Positions 1 through 4,713 of a stretch of DNA of 7,887 bases are shown here, piece after piece. How positions within the stretch are numbered: the first letter of the stretch is position 1; every line of letters begins with the position of its first letter. This stretch comes from DATAFT01 sp035544635. GTDB lineage: Bacteria > Acidobacteriota > Thermoanaerobaculia > Multivoradales > Multivoraceae. Made by a program: the position numbers and the translations under genes. The notes beneath the pieces were generated by a model, which saw only the letters and a list, made by a program, of their open reading frames with translations, was not told where the DNA came from and did no database searches. The stretch covers positions 1 through 7,887 of the forward strand of contig DATKDQ010000280.1 in the NCBI GenBank assembly GCA_035544635.1. Reading direction: 5' to 3'.

Positions 1-60
1 GCGTGTTCACGACGCGGTCGCCCGAAGCTCGGCGTGCGGCAGGCGCATCCTAGCGGCCGG

Positions 61-89
61 CGCCTCCCGACCGCCATCCCGAGGAGGCG
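61..89. repeat. Inverted repeat (7-bp arms) in leader region
   Basis: The arms CGCCTCC (61-67) and GGAGGCG (83-89) are perfect reverse complements separated by 15 bases. No T-tract follows on either strand, so it is not a classical intrinsic terminator. It could be a hairpin behind a gene that ends left of the window: frame 3 is open from the window edge to a TAG at 51-53. In sequence this rich in G and C, a 7-bp pairing can also occur by chance. Confidence 0.25.
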
Positions 90-104
90 GCATCCCGACC
101 CAGC

Positions 105-114
105 GCTCGCGAGC
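105..114. repeat. Perfect 10-bp palindrome upstream of the LLM oxidoreductase
   Basis: GCTCGCGAGC reads the same on both strands and lies 70 bases upstream of the likely start at 185. The sub-word CTCGCGAGCC recurs at 4607-4616, between the facing promoters of the peroxiredoxin and glnS. It could be a protein-binding site. CG-rich palindromes are frequent at this base composition, so chance is a serious alternative. Apart from this repeat, the one at 61-89 and the ribosome binding site, I see no gene or convincing promoter in positions 1-184. Confidence 0.2.
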
Positions 115-171
115 CAGTCGGATAAGCTCCATTGGTTTCGACGTCCTGAATTCGGCGCTCCGCGACGAGAG

Positions 172-176
172 GGAGG
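172..176 (+). promoter_or_regulatory. Ribosome binding site of the LLM oxidoreductase
   Basis: GGAGG sits in a purine run (169-182), 8 bases before the ATG at 185 and 5 bases before the GTG at 182. The spacing favours the ATG as start codon. Confidence 0.6.
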
Positions 177-184
177 GAAGGGTG

Positions 185-1027
185 ATGCATCTCGGTGTCT
201 TCATGTTCGCGACCGACTACGCGATCCGCATCGATGAGCTGGCGCGCGAGGTCGAGGCGCGCGGCTTCGAGTCGTTGTTCGTACCCGAGCACACGCACAT
301 CCCGGTCAGCCGCAGGACGCCGTGGCCGGGCGGGGGGCCGCTGCCGGAGGAGTACTGGCACACCTACGATCCGTTCGTGTCGCTGATGGCCGCGGCGGCG
401 GCCACCAGGAAGCTCAGGGTCGGCACCGGGATCTGTCTGGTCATCGAGCGCGACACCATCACCACGGCGAAGGAGGTGGCGAGCCTCGACGATCTCTCGG
501 GCGGGCGCTTCCTGTTCGGCATCGGAGCGGGCTGGAACCGCGAGGAGATGGAGAACCACGGCACCGACTTCGAGACGCGCTTCGGAAAGCTGCGCGAGCA
601 GGTGCTGGCGATGAAGCAGATCTGGACCAAGGACGAGGCCGAGCACCACGGCAAGTACGTCGACTTCGACCCGATCTGGTCGTGGCCCAAGCCGACGCAG
701 AAGCCGCACCCGCCGGTCCTCCTCGGCGGCGCCACGCCGCAGACGCGCCAACGCGTGGTCGACTTCTGCGACGGCTGGCTGCCGATCGGCGTCGACCAGC
801 AGAGCGTGCTCGAAGGGATCGCCGATCTGGAGCGGCGCGCCGAGGAGAAGGGGCGGCCGATGTCGACGATCAGCGTCAGCGTGTTCGGCGCGCGGCCCGA
901 CCGGCAGACGCTCGACGCCTACCAGGCGGCGGGGGTCGAGCGCGTGCTCCTGCGGCTGCCCTCCGCCGGACGCGACAACCTGCTGCCGCTGCTCGACCGC
1001 TACACCGAGCTGGTGCCATCGACGTGA
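185..1027 (+). CDS. LLM-class F420-dependent oxidoreductase (TIGR03619-like)
   Basis: This is a 280-residue TIM-barrel enzyme of the bacterial-luciferase-like family. Members transfer hydride between coenzyme F420 and an organic substrate in the cytoplasm; the substrate here is unknown. The order of motifs fits the family: an N-terminal strand (MHLGVFMFATDY), 'GFESLFVPEHTHIP' (28-40), 'LRVGTGICLVIERD' (77-90), the LLM hallmark 'LDDLSGGRFLFGIGAGW' (101-117) followed by N-R-E-E, and 'PPVLLGGATPQ' (176-186). The length is normal for the family. I chose the ATG at 185 over the in-frame GTG at 182 because GGAGG lies 8 bases upstream of it. The stop overlaps the start of the next gene by four bases, so the two are probably translationally coupled. 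FMN use is a less likely alternative, because this subfamily clusters with F420 users; no cofactor assignment can be proven from sequence alone. Confidence 0.9.
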   Translation: MHLGVFMFATDYAIRIDELAREVEARGFESLFVPEHTHIPVSRRTPWPGGGPLPEEYWHTYDPFVSLMAAAAATRKLRVGTGICLVIERDTITTAKEVASLDDLSGGRFLFGIGAGWNREEMENHGTDFETRFGKLREQVLAMKQIWTKDEAEHHGKYVDFDPIWSWPKPTQKPHPPVLLGGATPQTRQRVVDFCDGWLPIGVDQQSVLEGIADLERRAEEKGRPMSTISVSVFGARPDRQTLDAYQAAGVERVLLRLPSAGRDNLLPLLDRYTELVPST

Positions 1028-1482
1028 GTCGACCTCTCGCGGGCGCCGTCGCGGTCCGGGTGGGGAGCGTCGAGGCGCCCGCCTGGGCGTGGCAGGCGCT
1101 GCGCGAGGGGCGGGTGGCGCGCCTGGCGACGGCGAGCGCCGCCGGCGCGCCGCACCTGGTGCCGGTGTGCTACGTCCTCGCCGGCGGCGAGCTGTGGACG
1201 CCGATCGACGCCAAGCCCAAGACCACCCGCGCGCTGCGCCGCGTGCGCAACCTCGCGGAGAACCCGCGAGCGAGCCTCCTGGTCGATCACTACGAGGAGG
1301 ACTGGCGCGAGCTGCGCTGGGTGCTGGCGCACGGGCGCGCCGAGCTGGTCCGGGGCGAGGCGGCGGCGCCCGCGCTGGCGCGCCTGCGCGCGAAGTACCC
1401 GCAGTACCTCGAGGTCGAGGCGGGCCCCGAGGCGATCCGCCTCGTGCCCGAGCGCATCGTCGCCTGGACCGCGAGCGGGTAG
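1024..1482 (+). CDS. PPOX-class F420-dependent oxidoreductase (TIGR03668-like)
   Basis: This is a 152-residue split-beta-barrel flavin/deazaflavin enzyme of the pyridoxamine-oxidase-like superfamily. Recognisable pieces are 'GRVARLATASAAGAPHLVPVCY' split as residues 29-38 and 39-50, the basic cofactor-contact stretch 'DAKPKTTRALRRVRN' (62-76), 'PRASLLVDHYEEDW' (81-94), 'RWVLAHGRAEL' (98-108), 'LRAKYPQY' (121-128) and a C-terminal 'RIVAWTASG'. This combination is typical of the small F420-dependent group that includes mycobacterial proteins. The GTG at 1024 is used as start because GTGA overlaps the stop of the upstream gene. The roughly 20 residues before the conserved core are longer than usual, and a GTG at 1060 is an alternative start. 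The gene ends with tandem in-frame stops (TAG TAA, 1480-1485). Its substrate is unknown. Coupling to another F420 enzyme suggests that both draw on reduced F420. Confidence 0.88.
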   Translation: MSRPLAGAVAVRVGSVEAPAWAWQALREGRVARLATASAAGAPHLVPVCYVLAGGELWTPIDAKPKTTRALRRVRNLAENPRASLLVDHYEEDWRELRWVLAHGRAELVRGEAAAPALARLRAKYPQYLEVEAGPEAIRLVPERIVAWTASG

Positions 1483-1504
1483 TAAGCGCGGCCCGATCGC
1501 GCGG

Positions 1505-3070
1505 TCAACCGATGCGGCGGGTGTGGCCTCGCCAGTAGGGCTCGCGCAGCTCGCGCTTGAGCACCTTCATCGCGCCCGACAGCGGCAGCGGCTGGTCGCG
1601 GAGCTCGACCGACTTCGGCACCTTGTAGCCGGCGATCGACGCGCGCGCGTGCGCGATGATCTCCTCCGCCGTGGCGGCGGCACCCTCGCGCAGCACCACT
1701 ACGGCGTGGACCGCCTCGCCCCACACCTGGTGCGGGATCCCGATCACCGCCACCTGCGCCACCGCGGGGTGCGTCGAGATCGCGTTCTCGACCTCGATCG
1801 AGTACACGTTCTCGCCGCCGGTCACGATCATGTCCTTCACGCGATCGACCAGGTAGAGGTAGCCCTCGTGGTCGAGGTAGCCGGCATCGCCGCTGTGGTA
1901 CCAGCCGCCGCGGAACGCCTCGCTGGTCGCGTCCGGCTGGTTCCAGTACCCGATCATGTAGTTGCCGCCGCGCGCGCACACCTCGCCGGTCTCCCCGATG
2001 GGGAGCAGGTGCCCGTTCTCGTCCTGGATCGACAGCACGATCCCCGGCAACGCGCGTCCGACCGAGCGCAGCAGCTTGCCGCCGCGGCGGTGATCGGCCG
2101 GAGTCAGGAGCGTGAGGATCGAGGAGCTCTCGGTCATGCCGTAGCCCTGCCCCAGCTCGAGGTTCGGGTAGAGCTCCATCAGCCGCGCCAGCAGCGCCTC
2201 GGGCATCGGCGACGCTCCGTAGACCAGCGAGTCGAGCGAGCGCAGGCGCTGCGGCTCGAACTCGGGGTGGTTGAGGATCATGCCGAGCATGGTGGGAACC
2301 AGGGACACCCGGGTCACGCCGTGCCGCTCGATCAGGTCGAGCGTCTCCGCCGGGTCGAAGCGCGGCGCCAGCACGATCGTCCCGCCGAGCGCCGGGAGCG
2401 CGAGGATGGGGATCATCGAGGCGGCGTGGAAGATCGGCGTGGGCATGAGGAACACCTGCTCCTCGCCGATCGGGAACACCATCGCCAGGTGGTACCAGTT
2501 GAGCATCTCGGCGCGCTGGCTCACCAGCACGCCCTTGGGGATGCCGGTGGTGCCGCCGGTGTACATGAGGACGACCGCATCGTCCTCCTCGGGCTCGTCG
2601 GGGACCTCGGGGGCGCTCCCGGCGAGGAGGTCCTCGTAGCGAACATCGTGCGGGACGTCGCCGCCGCCGATCAGGACGGTGCGGCGGATCGGGCTTCGGC
2701 CTGCGGCGGCGCGCATCGCCTGATCGAAAGCCGCGGCGAAGTGGCGATCGACGAACGCCACCTCGGTGCCCGAATCGCGCACGATGTAGTCGAGCTCCCT
2801 GCCCGCGAGGCGCAGGTTGAGCGGGTTGATGATGCCCGCGCCGAGATACGCCGCGTGGTAGAGCTCCAGGTATTCGTGACAGTTCGCGGCCATCACCGCG
2901 AACCGATCGCCCTTGCCGAGACCGAGTTGCCGCAGCGCGCCGGCGCAGCGCAGGACGCGCGCGCCGTGCTGGCGAAACGTCGCGCGGTACTCGCCGTCGA
3001 CCACCAGCGTGCGCGACGCGAAGTGGTGGATCGCGGGCAGGAGATGGCGGTGATAGATCAACTCCCTCAT
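1505..3070 (-). CDS. Fatty-acyl-CoA synthetase (AMP-dependent acid:CoA ligase)
   Basis: This 521-residue adenylate-forming enzyme activates a carboxylic acid with ATP to an acyl-AMP and then to acyl-CoA in the cytoplasm. All core motifs are present: the phosphate-binding loop YTGGTTGIPKG (170-180), 'GYGMTES' (309-315), 'GEVCARG' (362-368), 'YHSGD' with the ribose-binding Asp (391-395), the hinge 'DRVKDMIVTGGENVYSIEVE' (409-428) and the C-terminal lysine motif 'SGAMKVLKREL' (498-508) with catalytic Lys502. In that last motif Met replaces the usual Gly before the lysine, but the lysine itself is kept. Medium- or long-chain fatty acids are the likely substrates; the exact acid cannot be read from the sequence. 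The ATG has GGGAG 8 bases upstream. The gene lies 40 bases behind the hydrolase and is probably co-transcribed with it. It converges on the F420 genes with a 22-base gap. Confidence 0.93.
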   Translation of the reverse strand: MRELIYHRHLLPAIHHFASRTLVVDGEYRATFRQHGARVLRCAGALRQLGLGKGDRFAVMAANCHEYLELYHAAYLGAGIINPLNLRLAGRELDYIVRDSGTEVAFVDRHFAAAFDQAMRAAAGRSPIRRTVLIGGGDVPHDVRYEDLLAGSAPEVPDEPEEDDAVVLMYTGGTTGIPKGVLVSQRAEMLNWYHLAMVFPIGEEQVFLMPTPIFHAASMIPILALPALGGTIVLAPRFDPAETLDLIERHGVTRVSLVPTMLGMILNHPEFEPQRLRSLDSLVYGASPMPEALLARLMELYPNLELGQGYGMTESSSILTLLTPADHRRGGKLLRSVGRALPGIVLSIQDENGHLLPIGETGEVCARGGNYMIGYWNQPDATSEAFRGGWYHSGDAGYLDHEGYLYLVDRVKDMIVTGGENVYSIEVENAISTHPAVAQVAVIGIPHQVWGEAVHAVVVLREGAAATAEEIIAHARASIAGYKVPKSVELRDQPLPLSGAMKVLKRELREPYWRGHTRRIG

Positions 3071-3078
3071 CGGGTGCG

Positions 3079-3083
3079 CTCCC
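3079..3083 (-). promoter_or_regulatory. Ribosome binding site of the acyl-CoA synthetase
   Basis: On the minus strand GGGAG lies 8 bases upstream of the ATG at 3070-3068. It falls in the 40-base gap after the hydrolase stop. I see no promoter or terminator in that gap, in keeping with co-transcription. Confidence 0.55.
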
Positions 3084-3110
3084 GTCGAGGTTCTGCCGTC
3101 CCGGAGCGGG

Positions 3111-3932
3111 TCAGGCCGGGCGGAGCCGCGTCGCGGTCGGTTTGGAGTGTCCGTTGCGTGCGGCGGGAGGGGGGAAGATCAGGCTGCGCCAGCCGGCGCG
3201 CTCGAAACGGCGCCAGCGCCCTTCCTTCTGGCCCAGCCGATCGGCGATCACGTACACCGCGAGCGGGTTGTGCCCGAGACCGCAATGGCTGCCCGGGACC
3301 CGCACGTTCTCGGTCTGCGCGTCCTCGCGGGCGTCGACGCAGGCCTCCCAGTGGGCGATGCCGTCGCTGGTCGAATAGATCGCGGTCGAGGGCACCGGCG
3401 GAGGCTCACGCATGCGGCGCACCAGCTCGGCGTCCAGATCGTCGATGCTCATCCCCGAGACCGCCTCGAAGAGCCGATCCACGTTGGTCGATCGCGCCGA
3501 TGCGAAGGGGCTGCCGAGCGTGACCACCAGGCGGGTCATCTCCGGGCGCTGGCGGGCGAGCTCGCGGGCATAGATGCCGCCCAGGCTCCAGCCCACGACG
3601 CTTACCTGCCGGCCGGTCGACCAGTAGAGGTGCTCGAGCCGGCGCACCATGCCGAGCTCGACGCCCGGGCGCGGGCCGCGGTTGCGGCCCTGACCCCAAC
3701 CGACCGCGGCGTAGCCCTGCCGCCGCAGGAAGGCGCGCAGCGGCGCCGTCGAGACGTCGGACGCGGAGAAGCCGGGGAGGACCAGGATCGGGTGCCCGTC
3801 GCCTCGCGGCGAGGAGTGAAGGAGCGGCAGCGCCTGAAAGAACGCTCCCAGCTCGGCGATGGCTCGACCTTCGAGGGCGAGCAGAGCGAGGGACGGTGGT
3901 CTCGCCGACATGTCACGAACGGGCAACGGCAT
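3111..3932 (-). CDS. Alpha/beta hydrolase, lipase/esterase-like
   Basis: From the ATG at 3932 this is a 273-residue serine hydrolase. It shows an oxyanion-hole motif 'HPILVLPGFSASD' (47-59), a nucleophile elbow G-W-S-L-G-G with Ser116, an acid region 'YSTSDGIAHWEAC' (Asp190 is the probable acid) and 'VPGSHCGLGHNP' with His216 as probable base. The complete triad implies an active enzyme cleaving an ester or amide bond. The substrate is unknown, though lipids are plausible. No signal peptide or membrane helix is evident, so it is probably cytoplasmic. The start is uncertain: neither ATG 3932 nor ATG 3911 has a Shine-Dalgarno sequence, and the frame stays open upstream to 4187, but that part lacks family similarity and runs into the peroxiredoxin gene. 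The acyl-CoA synthetase follows 40 bases downstream, suggesting that the acid released here is then activated to CoA. Confidence 0.87.
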   Translation of the reverse strand: MPLPVRDMSARPPSLALLALEGRAIAELGAFFQALPLLHSSPRGDGHPILVLPGFSASDVSTAPLRAFLRRQGYAAVGWGQGRNRGPRPGVELGMVRRLEHLYWSTGRQVSVVGWSLGGIYARELARQRPEMTRLVVTLGSPFASARSTNVDRLFEAVSGMSIDDLDAELVRRMREPPPVPSTAIYSTSDGIAHWEACVDAREDAQTENVRVPGSHCGLGHNPLAVYVIADRLGQKEGRWRRFERAGWRSLIFPPPAARNGHSKPTATRLRPA

Positions 3933-3954
3933 GTTACAACAATTTGTATATGCC
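3928..3954. promoter_or_regulatory. Candidate operator: imperfect palindrome over the hydrolase start
   Basis: On the + strand the arms are GGCAT-GT-TACAA (3928-3939) and TTGTA-T-ATGCC (3944-3954) around a 4-base centre CAAT. Ten bases pair in each half, with a one-base offset in the middle. It is far richer in A and T than the surrounding sequence. It covers the ATG at 3932 and the likely -10 region, the position expected for a repressor site. TetR-like dimers bind sites of this general size and shape, but no regulator gene is in the window. The function is inference. Confidence 0.4.
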
Positions 3955-3970
3955 GCAAACCTTACCCCAA
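3943..3970 (-). promoter_or_regulatory. Weak candidate promoter for the hydrolase-ligase pair
   Basis: On the minus strand, TTGGGG (3970-3965) and TACAAA (3948-3943) are separated by 16 bases in a locally AT-rich stretch. They match the sigma-70 consensus at 3/6 and 4/6 positions. Transcription would begin near 3935, only about 3 bases before ATG 3932 or 24 bases before ATG 3911. The palindrome at 3928-3954 overlaps it. Confidence 0.3.
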
Positions 3971-3979
3971 CATCTTGGG
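3966..3979. repeat. Short inverted repeat CCCAA-CATC-TTGGG
   Basis: These are perfect 5-bp arms around a 4-base loop, overlapping the proposed -35 element of the hydrolase promoter. Read on either strand it would form a small hairpin with no T-tract. It may be a regulator half-site pair, or chance. Confidence 0.25.
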
Positions 3980-3988
3980 TCAGGGCCG

Positions 3989-4016
3989 GCGCCGACCGCC
4001 ACGAACCTGTCGGCGC
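3989..4016 (-). repeat. Stem-loop between peroxiredoxin and hydrolase genes
   Basis: The arms GCGCCGAC (3989-3996) and GTCGGCGC (4009-4016) are perfectly complementary over 8 bp with a 12-base loop. It lies 72 bases after the peroxiredoxin stop and upstream of the hydrolase promoter candidate. That suits a terminator for the peroxiredoxin transcript, but no T-tract follows on the minus strand. It could instead be a binding site or an mRNA 3'-end stabiliser. Confidence 0.35.
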
Positions 4017-4087
4017 ATCTCGATGGAATGCAGCCGCCGTGCCATTGGTGTCGTGTCGGCAGGGCTGGGGCTCGTGTGGCCGGAACG

Positions 4088-4555
4088 TCAGCCCGCGCGC
4101 AGGGCTTCCAGCACCTGGGCCGGGTGCTCCGCCGCGCTCGCCACCTTCGCCCAGCGCTTCTTGATCGTGCCGTCGGGCCCGATCCACACCGTGGAGCGGA
4201 TCACGCCCTTGACCTTCCTGCCGTACATGGTCTTCTCGCCGAACGCTCCGTAGGCGGTCATCATTCCGCGATCGGGGTCGGACAGCAGGCGAAAGGGCAG
4301 CCCGTGGTTCGCGGCGAAGCGGCGGTGCGATTCGGCGCCATCCGGAGAGACGCCGACCAGCTCGGCGCCCAGCGCGCGGATCTCGCCCCAGAGGTCACGG
4401 AAGGCGCAGGCTTCCTTGGTGCAGCCCGGCGTCTCGTCGCGCGGATAGAAGTAGAGGACGACGTCCCTGCCTCGAAAGTCGGACAGAGACACCGCCTTGC
4501 CCTCGCCGTCCTCGAGCGTGAACGGGGGCGCCGGCTTGCCTTCCTGGATACTCAC
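4088..4555 (-). CDS. bcp: Thioredoxin-dependent peroxiredoxin, PrxQ/BCP type
   Basis: This 155-residue thiol peroxidase reduces hydrogen peroxide and organic or lipid hydroperoxides in the cytoplasm and is recycled by thioredoxin. The active-site stretch 'YPRDETPGCTKEACAFRD' (37-54) holds the peroxidatic Cys45 and, five residues on, the resolving Cys50. This is the arrangement of the alpha2-helix atypical 2-Cys PrxQ group. Thr42 and Arg120 (in 'VIRSTVWIGPDG') complete the catalytic set. The N-terminal 'EGKPAPPFTLEDGEGK' (5-20) is the usual thioredoxin-fold entry, and the length is standard. The start is a GTG at 4555 with a strong AAGGAGG 5 bases upstream. The gene is divergent from glnS. The hydrolase follows on the same strand, but the 155-base gap with its own promoter and a stem-loop suggests separate transcription. 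Confidence 0.94.
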   Translation of the reverse strand: MSIQEGKPAPPFTLEDGEGKAVSLSDFRGRDVVLYFYPRDETPGCTKEACAFRDLWGEIRALGAELVGVSPDGAESHRRFAANHGLPFRLLSDPDRGMMTAYGAFGEKTMYGRKVKGVIRSTVWIGPDGTIKKRWAKVASAAEHPAQVLEALRAG

Positions 4556-4560
4556 GATAC

Positions 4561-4567
4561 CCTCCTT
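4561..4567 (-). promoter_or_regulatory. Ribosome binding site that fixes the GTG start of the peroxiredoxin
   Basis: AAGGAGG on the minus strand lies 5 bases before the GTG at 4555-4553. It supports this non-ATG start, which also gives the normal N-terminus for the family. Confidence 0.7.
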
Positions 4568-4595
4568 CCTGTCACCCCTCCCCGCCGCAGCGGCT

Positions 4596-4624
4596 ACTAT
4601 ATTTCTCTCGCGAGCCGCCGGCCC
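4596..4624 (-). promoter_or_regulatory. Candidate promoter of the peroxiredoxin gene
   Basis: On the minus strand TATAGT (4601-4596) matches the -10 consensus at 5 of 6 positions. It lies in a short AT-rich patch of an otherwise GC-rich gap. The -35 position (4624-4619, GGGCCG) is poor, so an activator or another sigma factor may be involved. Transcription would start near 4589, giving a leader of about 34 bases. The palindrome CTCGCGAG (4607-4614) lies in the spacer. Confidence 0.4.
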
Positions 4625-4628
4625 CGGG

Positions 4629-4658
4629 ATGACGCCCGCGGCGCCCGCCTTCTATACT
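4629..4658 (+). promoter_or_regulatory. Candidate promoter of glnS
   Basis: ATGACG (4629-4634, 4/6 to TTGACA) and TATACT (4653-4658, 5/6 to TATAAT) are separated by 18 bases. The predicted start is near 4665, giving a leader of about 50 bases. It stands back to back with the peroxiredoxin promoter candidate; the two -10 boxes are 51 bases apart. Confidence 0.45.
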
Positions 4659-4659
4659 T

Positions 4660-4682
4660 CCGGCCCCGGCCGGCGGGGCCGG
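4660..4682 (+). repeat. 9-bp all-GC stem-loop at the start of the glnS leader
   Basis: The arms CCGGCCCCG (4660-4668) and CGGGGCCGG (4674-4682) pair perfectly around a 5-base loop. The hairpin begins essentially at the predicted transcription start. No T-tract follows, so it is not an obvious attenuator. It may shield the 5' end of the mRNA or act as a DNA site. There is no T-box signature. Confidence 0.45.
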
Positions 4683-4713
4683 TGACGCCGCGCCGCGGAG
4701 ACGATCGAGAGAG

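Noticed and set aside
3..53. Possible C-terminus of an upstream gene in frame 3 (ends at TAG 51-53)
   Set aside because: Only about 16 residues are visible and they show no recognisable motif. All three plus-strand frames are largely open here, so the reading cannot be supported.
322..1023. Upstream extension of the PPOX-gene frame into the LLM gene (possible 386-residue protein)
   Set aside because: Only the part after 1024 resembles a protein family. The upstream part is an Arg/Ala-rich out-of-frame reading of the LLM oxidoreductase.
1251..1271. CTCGCGG...CCGCGAG inverted repeat inside the PPOX gene
   Set aside because: It lies within a conserved coding stretch (LAENPRAS) and follows from codon choice. 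There is no sign of an independent function.
1486..1502. GCGCG/CGCGC hairpin in the 22-base convergent gap as a bidirectional terminator
   Set aside because: It has only 5 bp, a 7-base loop and no T-tract on either strand. This is easily chance in such GC-rich DNA.
1523..3523. A 666-codon open frame on the plus strand across the acyl-CoA synthetase and hydrolase
   Set aside because: The translation is His/Arg/Ala/Val-rich with no family features. The minus strand carries complete catalytic motifs for both enzymes.
3944..4090. Possible small plus-strand ORF starting in the AT-rich gap (ATG near 3950)
   Set aside because: It has no ribosome binding site or family resemblance, and it runs on into the antisense of the peroxiredoxin gene.
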